Part shown: in pieces, positions 21,736-33,860 of the stretch | Numbering within the stretch: the first letter of the stretch is position 1 | Layout of the letters: the number at the start of each line of letters is the position of its first letter | NCBI RefSeq assembly: GCF_954871325.1 | Contig: NC_088779.1 | Span: 31,370,729-31,434,728 of the forward strand | Reading direction: 5' to 3' | Origin: Gordionus sp. m RMFG-2023 | Taxonomy: Eukaryota > Nematomorpha > Gordioida > Chordodea > Parachordodidae | Length of the DNA stretch: 64,000 nucleotides | Position numbers and translations under genes: made by a program | The notes under the pieces: model-generated | The model's input: only the letters and a program-made list of their open reading frames with translations | Told to the model about the DNA's origin: nothing | The model's database searches: none

Positions 21736-22080
21736 AATAAAGTTTTTTTTCAGTTTTTTTTTCCGTGTAAAAATCTATAAATAAAATTTTCTTCTAATAA
21801 ATTATAAGAAGTCTATAAAAGTGGTGCCGTACCAACAGACAAGATATTGGGTAAAAGTGAACGCAGTGTACTAATAAAATATACAATCACGGGGGAAAAT
21901 AAAAAAATTTCTTAAAGATAAAAGGTAAAAATTTTTTTGGAATATATAAAATGATGTGCATTTATATAATTTTGATATTGTTAATTATATTAGGTTTAAT
22001 ATATTGTCTAACTTTTAGCAATGTTAAAATATTTATAATTAAAAGTTTTAATAAATTTTTATAAATTTGTGAATAAAGAT

Positions 22081-22091
22081 CCGTCAGATGG
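22081..22091 (+). repeat. PAL repeat core 2 (rightward)
   Basis: CCGTCAGATGG; left boundary of type I copy 1. The AACAGCTGTT box is lost here (the sequence skips from AATTATGA to TTCATTAAATACC). Confidence 0.85.
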
Positions 22092-22713
22092 CGTAATATT
22101 TGAAAATATATTTAATTTGTTTATTATTTTATATCATTTAAAATAAACATTTTTAATACAAGAGAATAATATTCTGTTAATATTTCTTTAATTATGATTC
22201 ATTAAATACCTTTCCTATTTTGTAATATCATTAAAAAATTACCTACCTTTTTAAATATATGAATGGTTAAACTTCTTTATTCTTTACGATATTTCCTTTC
22301 ATAGATGGCAGAAAGGGGACTTCTACTTGCCAAATCGTGAAGCTTGCACAATATTATTTTGGCTAAAATCTTAAACGGGCTGTTTTTAAAAATAGACCTA
22401 AATCGTGCTTTATTTTGATCCATGCTATTTAGTTGTCAACCGAAAAAATCTACGCACAACAGTTTTCATTTGAGTATAATTATATGAAACAAAGAGAATA
22501 ATCACAAAATCTGAAACACAAAATTAAATATAAAAATTTAATGGATCGAAAATTCTTTGGTTGGTTATAGAAACGTTACATTTTAATCTGTGTTTAAAGG
22601 AAAAAGAGAATCTTTTGCAGAAAATTTTGTATAAAAAAATCTTTAAAAAGATCATAAAATTTAAAGGTGTCTTTTCTCAAATTCAAATTTTTTTTTAAAT
22701 GAAATATTTGTAA

Positions 22714-23288
22714 TTTCATCATGACATAGGATAAGGCCATATCCAATAAAACGTTTTTCCAAAGCATTTTACGAGAGACGTTATCCTCACAAACGGTTTT
22801 TATTATACAGCTGTATATTACAAAGAATTTAAATATATTATATGTGCAAAGAATTACTAGCTAATTTTTATATAAGATACTTGTCATATTTGTCATATTA
22901 TTATTTAAAATTATTTTGTTTAATATTTATCATATTTATAAATAGTGTCACCTGATTTTATGTAACATGTGTTGAACTTGTGATGTCTTTCCAAAACTGT
23001 ATTAAAGGGACAAGATTTTATAATTATGAGGACTTTTTATTTTTTTGTAGATATAATACTTGGACAATAAAATTTGGAGTTGAAGATTTGTCACTTTTTA
23101 GTTTCAGAGTTGTGTTGGTAAATTGTGAGTTATAAAATAGCGTAGCGTTGTACTGCTAGTTTTATAGTATATAATTCTCGTATTACTTACGGGTCCAAAT
23201 TATTCTGAAATAGCTCTATATAAGCAGAACAATCAAACTAAATATTTAGAAAGGATAAGTTAACTAAGAGAAAGCTAAGACTTAATTC
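22714..23288. mobile_element. Insertion unique to type I copy 1, possibly a solo LTR
   Basis: Relative to the two other copies, which read ATTGTAGAGATAACTTATATTAAA across this point, copy 1 has about 575 extra bases between TTTGTA and TATTACTTATATTAAA. Near the right end lies CTCTATATAAGCAGAAC, a TATA-like box about 70 bp before the boundary, as in LTRs. No TG...CA termini or clear target duplication, so the class is unproven. Confidence 0.45.
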
Positions 23289-24877
23289 CTAAAGTATTAC
23301 TTATATTAAAATATTTATTTCACCAGATTTCGTTTATAAATTTTTATTAAAACGATAATAAATTTGTTAATGATATAAAAAATATTGTAGGCAATGATTA
23401 TCTTAACTATATAACACGTGTTTTACAATATTAAATTAACCATGTATTAAAGAAAATCATGAAACAGGATAAATCTCTTGATAATACTACATAACTTATA
23501 AAGAACTAAAATTATATTGTAATTGTTTATAATATTTCAACTAAATTTATGTTAATTATATAATATTTATTTATACAGATTAAACATATCTTTCATATTA
23601 GCCAGAGCATTGCAGAGTTTCCATTTAGACGGTCCGGCCCGGATTTTTTTAAAATATGTTTTATTTATTTTTGATTTTCATAGCTAATAATGGCGATTTC
23701 AAACATATTTTTTTTAAAATATACTTAAAATACTCTGATATTAGCTAAAGGTTAGTAATTGTTCTAAGATATTCTGGGATAAATGTACCATCTGTTATGC
23801 TAAAATATTAATTTCTAAATAAACGTTAAGCTAGTATAAAACATTTTTATAATTATATTTATTTATACGAGGATGTTCAAAAGCTCAAGCTCGTATAAAA
23901 ACAAAGATTAAAGGATTTTATACGAGCTGGTGCATTTAAACATCCTCGTATAAAACATTCATTTTTTAGATTATTTTTATTTATACTAGGCGAGAATTTA
24001 AAGAACGAAGGATTTTAAGAGATTAAACTTGTGCTATTTGAGCACCAATTTGTATTCAAATTTTTTTTTCCTCATCGGAAATGAAAATGTTTATATATTC
24101 GAAATCAAATTTGCATTTAAATGATGCGTATTCCGATATATTTAATTTAGGGGAAATAAATCGATAAAACCCTTTTTATTTTCATTTCGGATCGGATTAT
24201 TCGGAACTAACAAAAAAGCTAATTTCGTTCGGGATTAGGCCGGATAGTACAAATTTTTTCAAAATAAATATCGGGTCGGGCTTGAAAAATTAGGACCGAC
24301 GGGCCCTGTCCGGTCTGAGTTTTATATTTTCCACGGAATTATTTTTCAAATTATTAATTTTTATATAGATAAAAATATCATTAAAATTTTCGGCTTAAAA
24401 AAAATTAGCCCCGGCTCTGTTAGTTTTTCTTTTTAAAAGAATATGGTTCACTAAAAAATAATTATATATGTTAATGGTATTTAATTATTATTGGCATTTT
24501 TATGACATTAATCAAGTTAGAGTATTTTTAAATATTTGTATATGTCGTTACAAGGAATCTTTACCTATTCAGACTCAGTTTGTAAAGTTATTTTTCTTAA
24601 TTAGCTTTTGAATTCCGGAAATACATATAAATCCTACGAAATACCGTAGAGAAATTTAATTTAACCAATCATATGACATTAAAAAAAAGTCGATATATTT
24701 TTAATGATATCAACAAAATAAATAGGTAAATAAACAGCTGTTTGTCAAATAAATAAAATGGTAGACAAAAACAAAATGAATATTATTTAGATTAGATAGT
24801 AAAATTTTTCTTCCATCGTAATGCTCTAAAAAAAATGATATTTAAAATAAATAAATTTTGCATTGTTACATATTACG

Positions 24878-24888
24878 CCATCTGACGG
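24878..24888 (-). repeat. PAL repeat core 3 (leftward)
   Basis: CCATCTGACGG; right boundary of type I copy 1, with AACAGCTGTT at 24,733-24,742 and TTTAACCAATCAT near 24,660. Confidence 0.88.
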
Positions 24889-25244
24889 ATGCTAATTTAT
24901 TAAATTTTAAAACTTCAAATACAATTTTTGGGAAATAAATAAACAACCCTTAATTAACAAAAATATCGAAAAACTTACCAAAAAAAAAATCAAAAGAATT
25001 CAAAAAGATGAGGGAACTTACAGAATTTCATATCAAAAAAAAAAAGATTGACATTTTACTAATTTCATATAAACCGTAGAAAAATATATGATAAAACTAG
25101 TACATGCCATCCGTTTTATGGACCTGGCATTCTTTACATGTTTTATATAATATCTGTAATTTCTCGAGTTATATTGTCAATTTTTTTTATTACTTTGATT
25201 ATATTTCCATATAATACTCACCCCGTCTTAATTTCTCCTAGATT

Positions 25245-26205
25245 TACGCGATCATTATGACGGATCGCCGTAATTCCCGTTTATTAGCGAAATCTCACTT
25301 AATTTTGAACTCGGGGGTTTACTACTACACGACCCTATCCTCACGCATGTAATGTAATTCGATACCGTCAATGGCAACCAAATATTGTCCTCAACCATTA
25401 ATTCCGTGTTTACATACCCATCAGAATTAAGGGTTTAATTCCTTTTTTTTACGGTTAAATGCTTCCCTTCTATATTTCACAACTTTTATCTCGAGCATTA
25501 TTAGCCATATTTTTATATTTAAAAATATTTCCAAGGCCCTATCCGACCCGGCCCGAATTTTATTTAAAAATATTAGGGCCAGACCCGGCCCAAACCCCAA
25601 CTACCCATAAATCTAGGAAAAATGTGGTATCATTGAGAATTGCTCCCAACTTAGTTTTTATCAAAACTACTATTTCCGATCCATCAAATTGCCTGACGCA
25701 AATAGATTCTTTTCCAAATATGCCCCCAGGTAAATACTTTTTATAATTTTTTCTAGACATTATTGAAATGCTAGCCCCTGTGTCGAACAACATGTCGATG
25801 TCCCTCGAGTACGATAACTCTCGGACAAGGACAAGGTTCGACTAATCTCTCAGTCATTAAAATCTCATATGTTTTAATTGACTGATCAATATTTATTTCA
25901 TTTGAAACATCAGTTTCATTAGAAATCACATTTGAACATGAATTCAACTCGGAATTTAGCGGTTCTTTAATAATATTCACATATTTTTTTGCAATATCAA
26001 TGGGATATCTTTCCCATTTGAAAGTATTAACATCCCTTTTATCGGAATATTTAACAATACCCATTTAAAATTATTACAACCTTTACTATTTTTAATTTTA
26101 TCTTTAGGTCAAAAAAAATTTCCACTGAAACCACGGCTTTCATGTGAATCATATCTCATTTCAGCATGGTTATACAATTTATTAATATTTAGACCTCTCG
26201 GTCTC
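25245..26205 (-). mobile_element. Fossil Gypsy fragment (protease region)
   Basis: Minus-strand remnant related to the element at 1958-9142: a retropepsin core with the family's DTG active site near 25,785, an upstream segment rich in charged residues, and a stretch after the protease. A G+C-rich MITE sits inside near 25,525-25,600. Reverse transcriptase and integrase are absent. It is old, broken several times, and its sequence and MITE are shared with 44.2-45.2 kb in the opposite orientation. Confidence 0.8.
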
Positions 26206-26909
26206 CTTAAAAACATATTTACAATATATCTTTAATTGTTATTTTTATTAGTTCATAAAAATATACATTTTGATATCGTATATATTATTTATTTTATTTC
26301 TAAATCGGAACAGTATAAAATTCAATAAAAAAAATTTAAAGTCTACGCCACTGGAAAACACAAAATTATTATTATTATATAAACATTTATTGAAATTGGA
26401 CCTAAATGAAAACAATAAACTAACATGTATTTGAAATATTTCGAATTTTAATAACTGTCGTAGTTGCGAGTATACAAAATAAAATGATAAGAATAAAAAT
26501 AAAAATAAAATTAAAAAAATTAAAAAAATTAAAAATTTGTATTTATTTTAAAAATACACTAAAAAAAATTTTTTCGCATGAAGTTAAAATCGATGATCTT
26601 CGAATTCATTCCATTATGATGTTTGTGGCATTGAGCCCACTATAGTATTTATTGAATCGTCAATTTGCAACGTATCGGGTTTTGGTATGCTTTGGAACCG
26701 TTCATGATATTTATTGCATCGCCCTCTTGGCTATTGATTATGGTATAAAATACTCTTCCGAAAATGTTTTTCTATATATTCACTTAGCAATATATTGACA
26801 ATACACTACATAAACATGTTTATATTGATAATCTCGGCACTTATCATAGTGAAGTTATAATTTATGGAATATTCATATTGATGCTATAAATCTAGGGAAT
26901 AAACATATT
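26206..26909. repeat. Dispersed repeat block A, first part
   Basis: No gene. From about 26,580 (ATCGATGATCTTCGAATTCATTCC) the DNA matches 32,020-32,300 and, inverted, 36,600-36,790. It continues after the hAT insertion at 28,774. Confidence 0.7.
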
Positions 26910-28036
26910 CATTGGCGTACGCAGCGGGGGGGGCAGGGGGACAACCCCCCCCCCACCTCCAATCCAAAAAATGCAGATGCCGGATATATTTTTTATTGTT
27001 TATATTAATTTATATTTGTTAATATTTATTCGTATCTCTTATTAAATATATATTTAATTACATTTATTTTCACATTTATCTACTAAGTTATTTTATCAAT
27101 TAATTTCGATTTCAAGTTTTCCGGCGTAATATTTACTTATTATTTTCAAATTTTTATTGGCGTAATATTTATCTACCATTTTCAAATTTCTAGTCAAATA
27201 ATTATTATTTCTGAAACTTCTTGTCCAACAGGGAAAAAGAAATTGCAAGCTTGTCCAACGAGATCGAATCTCCGCCATCAAGCAGTAACAGCTTTTATGG
27301 AGTTAGAAGAGCCCATTATTAATGCTATTACTGAAATATCACAATGGCTTGAAAGAAATATTTCCTCAGAAGCAAGAAAATTATTGGATTCAATACTTGT
27401 TCCAAATTTTTTTTCTCATTAGAATGTATTATTTAATTATACAACTATTATATGTAATACTTTTCAAAAATATGACATTGTTTGATTAAGAAGATGAGAA
27501 TAGAGGAGAGCATTTTATTAGAATTCAAGAAAATCAGGGCTAATGTTGATGAAGAATTTCATAGTTTATTGTTGAGTCAAAAGCAGAACTATACGTGTTT
27601 AATATTTGCCTCCCTCGACTTGCAGCAAGGCAAGCTCATCGTTAAAACATTAATATAGGATAAGTAGAAGAGTATATCTTAAATACAGATACATTTATAA
27701 CCAAAATAAATGAATTTTTAATTCATCATGCAGCACTTACTAATCTGCAAATATTACTTCCACAAAAGCCCTCCCAACCTTTTTCAGACGGTGATAGGAA
27801 AAAAATATTTGTTAGATTTTTATTATGAAGATGTTAAAGTATCTTATGATGCCTTACTGGCTGAATAACTTTGTTTATAAGATTAACAATGGTTGATATA
27901 GTCCCAAAAAATGCTATGGATGCTCTGCATTATTTCGAACACATTTTAGATTAAATTCCCAATGTATTAAAAGGGTTTATAAACTCTTCCCATTAGTAAA
28001 CTAATGAGAGAACATTCTCTTTTTTAAGAAGAATAA

Positions 28037-28422
28037 CAGAGGCCTGTAGAAGCACCATTTGCAGGGCACGGCCCGGATTTTTTTTAAAGATTTTTTACGG
28101 CCCAGCCTGGGTTTTTTTTTAAAAATTTTGAGACCCGGCCCGGTTTTTTTAAAAATTTTGAGACCCGGCCCGGTTTTTTTAAAAATTTTGAAACCCGGCC
28201 CGGTTTTTTTTAAAAATTTTGAGACCCGGCCCGGTTTTTTTTAAAAATATTGAGACCCGGCCCGGTTTTTTTAAAAATATTTTGAGACCCGGCCCGGCTT
28301 TTTTAAAAATAAAATTTTCAGGCCCGGCTTGGGTGTTTTATAAAAATTTTCAGGCCCAGCCCGGGTATATTTAAAAAAATTAAAATACTTTTCAGCCCGG
28401 GGGCCAGGCCTGCAGGTCTCTG
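28037..28422. mobile_element. hAT-like MITE nested in a hAT transposase
   Basis: Ends CAGAGGCCTG on the left and, complemented, CAGAGACCTG on the right. It interrupts the transposase between FLRRIT and RSTTSESRL, which are adjacent in intact family members. The flanking 8-mers AAGAATAA and AAAAACAT share five of eight bases, perhaps a worn target duplication. Confidence 0.8.
28100..28330 (+). repeat. Minisatellite inside the MITE
   Basis: About seven units of 29-32 bp with the core GAGACCCGGCCCGGTTTTTT followed by AAAAATTTT. The frame FLKILRPGPV repeated across it is a repeat artefact. Confidence 0.9.
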
Positions 28423-28773
28423 AAAAACATACCAAGAAGTACAACATCTGAAAGTAGATTGAAAGGTTTGGATCTTTTAAATATTTATAGATGAGATAAT
28501 TAAAAAAATTAGCTCAATCACTTCGAAGATTGGATTTTAATGCAATTATTCCTAAGAAACTTTTTGTGTAAAGGCTCAAAAAATTCAAATTTCTATTTTG
28601 GGTCATTTAAGTAATTCTTTACATATAATTTTTTTATAATTCACATAAATTTAAAATTGTGTATTAGAAATAGTTATTAGTCCTAATAAATTTATGACAA
28701 TAATATTTCTTAAAAATTTTTATTATCCCCCCCCCCCCCAGACCCAATTCCTGCGTACGCGCCTGAACATATT

Positions 28774-30135
28774 GATACTATAATCTAGGGGATAATCAAT
28801 TTAAGGTGTAATAATTTATATGATAAAGTTAGAATCCCAAATATGACGTGATTTATAAATATACCCCATACAAAAAAATAATAAATCATTATTATCATTA
28901 ACTTATATAAAAATGCGTTTTTAATGTACAAAAATGAGTTTTTGTATGACGCCGTATAATTCAAGTGGTTAATGTATTAATGTTTACAAAAATGAAGTTT
29001 CAAATGTACTACATAATGTTATTATTTTTTTTAAATTCAAATACCTATGTATACGATAAAAATAAATATATAAACAATTTTCATCAAATTTAAATGTTGA
29101 TTTATATAAAAATAAAAAACAATTTCCAACACTCCCATCTTTAGTTTAAATGTGTGGACACACTTATTTAAACAAACTTTTTGTATTGTAATATATAAAA
29201 AAATTATAATTCCATTATAAAAATTCTATAAAGTCATTACATATCATCTGTGTTATATTTTTTTCTTCACGATTAATAGAATTAGCAAGAACGCCTCTGC
29301 ATTTACTTTTATTGTCCCTGAACCTCAGCCTTAAACTATCATCAAGATCGGAATTATAAGGATATATTCTCCAATTCTTCATAAAAAATCTTTTCTCGAA
29401 ATAATAATTTTTAAGAAAATTGTAACTTTTTGAACATAAAAAAAATTAATAGATAATTTCCAAAAATCGATAATAATATTCTTCATAAAATCGATATTCA
29501 TATCAATCTGTTTGCATTTGACGCTATCTCTTCCAATAATAGGATATAATTTAACATGTACCATAAGTAATCATTTGACTTACTTACAATATTATCGATA
29601 AGATCTATGACAAATAGATATCGAGATAGTTACTTATAATATATTATTATTAATATATATCTATAATGTTTAGGAAAAGGAAATATAGTAAGGTTTTATT
29701 TTTTTCCCAGGTATTGTTTTTAAATTTTGAAAAATTTAATAAATTAATATCCATCAGATGGCGCAATAATTTAAAAATATAAAATTTATTTATTTTAAGT
29801 ATCATTTTTAAATTAAACATTAAAAATGCGAGAAAATTATACTAATCTAATCTATATGAAATTCATTTCATTTTCTTCTACTATTTTCTTTATTTATGAT
29901 AAACAGATGTTCAAAACTTTGTGCCACCTATGAGAAAATTTCAAGGCTTGCATAATATTTTTCGTCATAAATGAGTTAGTGGTTTTTAAAAACCGGTTCT
30001 TATCAGCCACTTTAACAACACTAATCAATTTACCTAATTATATTGTAAATTTTATTAAAAATTTTTCTACTTTTTTGTTATGATATGATTGGTTAAATTT
30101 ATCTCTATTCTTATACGGTATTTTTCTTAGTTTTC
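28774..30135. repeat. Dispersed repeat blocks A (rest), B and PAL, in order
   Basis: No gene. Block A resumes after the hAT; block B (about 29,130-29,570) contains CAACACTCCCATCTTTAG and CCTGAACCTCAGCCTTAAAC; a rightward PAL copy follows. Blocks B+PAL recur inverted at 32,880-33,860, and B alone at 32,590-32,890. Confidence 0.75.
29751..29761 (+). repeat. PAL repeat core 4 (rightward)
   Basis: CCATCAGATGG, a perfect consensus core. The second box is degraded to AACAGATGTT near 29,905; GATTGGTTAAAT lies near 30,092. Confidence 0.88.
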
Positions 30136-30289
30136 GTATGAATTTCCAGGAAATTTCAAAATTTTGTCTTGTAATAATATAAAATATTTTGTTTATCCAG
30201 GGAGGTGCGCTATCTTTTTATAAAAATCGCTCTTCTGTAAAATGGCATCGAATTGAATTTCGAAATGTGTGCAACTTTTATAATTATAA

Positions 30290-31130
30290 TAGTGAAGCTC
30301 AGAATCGAAACTTATATTCCTCCCTAAAACAATGACGAAGGTACCTACTATCTATCCCCACCAAACCCCTACTCCTTCTTTCTGACAATCTCCCATCCCT
30401 CTACCAAATCAAGATTTGCAGACAAATCAAGCTAGCTCATTCTTTACCCGCCTTCACTAGGATCTCCCCCCCCCCCCATCAATTTTATCCAAATGTCATT
30501 TAGCAAAAATGATTGCCTTGGGTCAAAACCCAGGGTATTAACCTATTATGTATACTTATCAATTAGGATTTGGTGTTAAGGGAGAAGTCATAGCTTCAAA
30601 TGTCATTTGTATTCCAAAATCCTCCTCCTAACATGGCTATTATCAAATGCTTTCAATAGCAAATTTTGTGAACATTTCATAAATTGTTTATATTCAAAAC
30701 CTGTTTATTCAAAATTCCTAGAGACATACTGCAACATTAAAACTTTTTTATTCAGCCCACATGCCATAGATTCTGACAACAGGATCGCAGGGGGAAAACG
30801 TCCTCTTTTATTTTACCTTGGTATTTATTATCACATACACTCCTTAAATCTAAATTTGATTTGGATAACTTATGTGCAATCTTGATGATGAAACAATCTG
30901 CGATGCTCTTCCTAAAATAATTGGTTTTCAATTTCTTAAAGCCAATTTTAAAAGACTCATTCTTAATAAATCCAAATCTGAAATCTGTTTCCATGATAAC
31001 AATATACAAAAGCCTCATCTGACAAAATTAAATTTTTTATTAAGTATATAAATAATAAAAATTAAAAAAATAAGGAAATGAATATAATTTTAAAAAAAGT
31101 ATACAAGATTAGATTAACAAAAAAAATGCA
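30290..31130. repeat. Dispersed repeat of unknown class; no recognised gene
   Basis: The part 30,340-30,510 (CATCCCTCTACCAAATCAA, then CTTCACTAGGATCTCCC) recurs inverted at 39,110-39,400. Downstream, moderate frames exist on both strands (30,607-30,885 and 31,018-30,752), but neither resembles a family I know. The right end is A-rich (31,030-31,130), like the tail of a retroposed element. Confidence 0.4.
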
Positions 31131-31153
31131 TTGCTGGGATTCGAACCCATAGC
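31131..31153 (-). repeat. tRNA-like T-arm fragment
   Basis: On the minus strand GGGTTCGAATCCCAGCAATGCA, a T-arm plus acceptor-like end, nearly identical to that of the tRNA-like unit at 39,610. It stops exactly where the palindrome arm begins. Confidence 0.6.
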
Positions 31154-32481
31154 CAGGCCCGGTACAAAATTTCCAGAATTTGTCAAAAGTATCTTACCTT
31201 AAATACAAAATTTTTATAAAGTATCTGTATCCGAATTACAATTTTCTGAAAATTTGCCAAAACCCTGACGACTTGTCCGCCCGTCATAATATTTATCCTA
31301 CCCCCTTTTTTATAATTTTTACAAAGTTTCTCATTTCTACAAGCGACTTAACAAGGATTTGTTGCCGATATTAAAATATCCAACACTCGAATAAATAATA
31401 TCTTTAAATAAACCATAATACTCTACTCAAAATATTCTATAACGAAGATTTTTTTTAGGAAATTCTAACATATTTTAAAATAAAAATTATAAACTAGAAT
31501 AAATTGCTAGTTTAAACAAAAACATTATGGTGGCAGCCAAACAGCATAAAAGAATTCAAAAGGTTTTCGTTTAATACTTTTCTTATAAAGATAATTTTAT
31601 TTAATTTACAAATTTTATTTTTATTTTTTTGAATTGCCCATTATCTGAAATATACTGAATTTTTAATATTGAGATAACTACTATAAAATATATATTTATA
31701 TATTGCATTTAAGGAAAAAGAAAAATAGTAGGATGCAAAAAATGTTTTATTTTCTAAATTTAATAAATTAACATCCATCAGATGGCGTAATATAGAAATT
31801 AAAATGCAACAAAATAATAATATAAAATTTATTTCATTTTCTTCTACTATTTTCTTTATTTATGATAAACAGCTGTTTATTAAATGTGTATTTATAAAAT
31901 TATCTACTTTTTTAAATGTATGATTGGTTACATTTATCTTAATTCTTATACGGCTATTATCTAAGTTTTTATACGAATTTACGGTTAATATTATTTGTAT
32001 TATTTTATATTATACAGGAATTGATGATCTTTGGATTCATTCCATTGATGATTCATTCCATTATCATTTTGTGATATTGACTCAACTATAGTATTTATCG
32101 AATAGTCCATTTGCATTGTGGGTATTGATATGCTCACGGTTCACAATATTTATTAATTCGTTCAGCTACTGATTTATGATATACTCATCCGGGAAAGTAT
32201 GGCCTATATATTCACTTAGTCACATATTGAACAACATTATAATCTAGGGACTATTCATATAGATTTTATAATTTATGAAATAATCATATTGATGATATGA
32301 TTAATGGAATAATCATATTGATGCCATAATCTTATGACATGTGTATGATAAAGTTATGAATGCCAAATATGACGTGATTTATAATTTTATACAAAAAAAA
32401 TAATTATTATCATTGATTTTATATTGATTTATAATGTAGATGATTTGTGCTGATTGAGTTTCATTAATATATATAAGTAGT
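31154..32481 (+). repeat. Left arm of the giant palindrome, near-identical part
   Basis: Inverted copy of 36,419-37,692. Mirrored words include CAACACTCGAATAAATAATA, ATTATGGTGGCAGCCAAACA and ATTTATCGAATAGTCCATTT. Frames shared by both arms are a consequence of the duplication, not evidence for a gene. Confidence 0.9.
31775..31785 (+). repeat. PAL repeat core 5 (rightward)
   Basis: CCATCAGATGG in the left palindrome arm, with AACAGCTGTT at 31,868-31,877 and GATTGGTTACAT near 31,922. Confidence 0.9.
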
Positions 32482-33260
32482 TTAACCAACTTATTTGTCA
32501 TTATATCCACAATCACAAAAATGAGTTTTCAGTGTATGACACCATAAGTTTTCATCAATTTTAATTATAGATTTATATTTAAAAATATTATATATATATA
32601 AATAAACAATTTCCAACACTCCCACCTTTAGTTTAAATGGGAGGACACACTTAATTTATACAAACTCTTTGTATTGTAATATATAAAAAAAATTAATTCC
32701 ATGTTAAAATTTTATAAAGTCATTATATATCAACACGATTAATAGAATTAGCGAAAACGCATCTGCTTTTACTTTTATTTGTTCCTGAACCTCAGCCTCA
32801 AAACTATCATCAAGTTCGGAATTATAAGGATATATTCTCCAATTCTTCATAAAAAATAATCTTTTCTCGAAATAATATTTTTAAGAAAAACTAAGAAAAT
32901 ACCGTATAAGAATAAAGATAAATTTAACCAATCATATCATATTAAAAAGGTAGATAAATTTTTAATAAGCCGCTTTTTAAAAACGGCTAACTCAATATTT
33001 TATGAAGATAAAATATTGTGCAAACCTTACGATTTTTTCATAGGTGGAACAAAAGGTTTGAACAGCTGCTAACTAAATTTCGAGGCTTAGACAATGATAT
33101 TTTAAAGAATCATCTATTCAAACAGCTGTTTATCATAAATGAAGAAATTGGTGGAAGAGAATGAAATGAATATGATATAGATTAGTTAGTATAATTTTCT
33201 TGCATTTAATTTTAAAATGACAATTAAAATGAATAAATTTTTTTATTTTTAATTATTACG

Positions 33261-33271
33261 CCATCTGATGG
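33261..33271 (-). repeat. PAL repeat core 6 (leftward)
   Basis: CCATCTGATGG at the centre of the palindrome, with AACAGCTGTT at 33,121-33,130 and ATTTAACCAATCATATC near 32,920. It pairs best with core 4, not core 5. Confidence 0.9.
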
Positions 33272-33860
33272 ATATTAATTTATTAAATTTTCAAAACTTT
33301 AAATACAATTTTTTTGGAAAAAAAATAAACAATCTTACTATATTTCATTTTCCTAAATATTATAATATACAATATAATATACCATAAGTAAGTATCTCGA
33401 TATCTATTTGTTATAGATCTCAGGGTTAATATGGTAAGTGAATACAATAATAACTTATCTTACATGTAAAATTACATATATTAATTGAAAAGATAACGGC
33501 AAATGCAAACAGATATTGAATATCGATTTTATAAAGAATATTATTATCGATTTTTAGGAAATTATATATTTAATTTTTTTATACGTATTTTCTTAAAAAT
33601 TATTATTTCGACAAAAGATTATTTTTTATAAGGAATCAGAGATTATATCCTTATAAATCCGAACTTGATGATGGTTTTGAGGCTGAGGTTAAGGGACAAA
33701 TAAAAGCTAAAGCAGATGCGTTCTTGCTAATTATATTAATCGTGTTGATATGTAATGACATTATAAAATTTTAACATGGAATTAATTATTTTTATATATT
33801 ACAATACAAATGGTTTGTATAAATTAAGTGTGTCCACCCATTTAAACTAAAGATAAGGAG

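Larger units (their letters stand above)
22060..25070. mobile_element. Type I unit, copy 1 (PAL-bounded composite)
   Basis: Bounded by a rightward PAL core at 22,081 and a leftward core at 24,878. The interior is shared with 46.5-49.3 kb (inverted) and 56.2-59.1 kb (same orientation): landmarks are a TTAGTTGTCAACCGAAAAAATC word near 22,430, CTCTTGATAATA near 23,474, and the G+C-rich tip GGGTCGGGCTTGAAAAATTA near 24,272. No open frame. The outer side of the right PAL carries ATCGAAAAACTTACCAAAAA (near 24,966), found beside the other copies too. Unclassified. Confidence 0.7.
27215..28490 (+). pseudogene. hAT transposase (ZMYM/52-kDa-repressor-like group), broken
   Basis: Pieces in order: HQAVTAFMELEEPIINAI...EISQWLER and ARKLLDSI (27,270-27,405); LAARQAHR then VEEYILNT and INEFLIHHAALTNLQILLP (about 27,615-27,770); ALDALHYFEHILD (about 27,915-27,955); ERTFSFLRRIT (about 28,008-28,040), the ERSFS/LRR landmark of the dimerisation domain; then, after the MITE, RSTTSESRLKGLDLLNIYR (about 28,435-28,490). 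Multiple stops and frameshifts. The N-terminal half, including any zinc finger and first catalytic Asp, is not recognisable, and the 1.9-kb element is short, so it is also internally deleted. Confidence 0.8.
26910..28765 (+). mobile_element. hAT transposon, broken, with perfect target duplication
   Basis: Left end CATTGGCGTACGCAGCGGGGG and right end (complement) CAGGCGCGTACGCAGGAATT, flanked by an identical 8-mer AACATATT at 26,902-26,909 and 28,766-28,773. The CGTACGCAG ends are typical of one widespread hAT group. Interior is a decayed transposase with a MITE inserted at 28,037-28,422. It landed in repeat block A; the paralogous block near 32,280 lacks it and serves as an empty site. Confidence 0.95.

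Noticed and set aside
28059-28244. Frame with repeated FLKILRPGPV
   Set aside because: It is the translation of a minisatellite inside a MITE.
31180-31374. Frame found in both palindrome arms (also 37,812-37,492)
   Set aside because: Its conservation is explained by the recent inverted duplication; no domain, no third independent copy.
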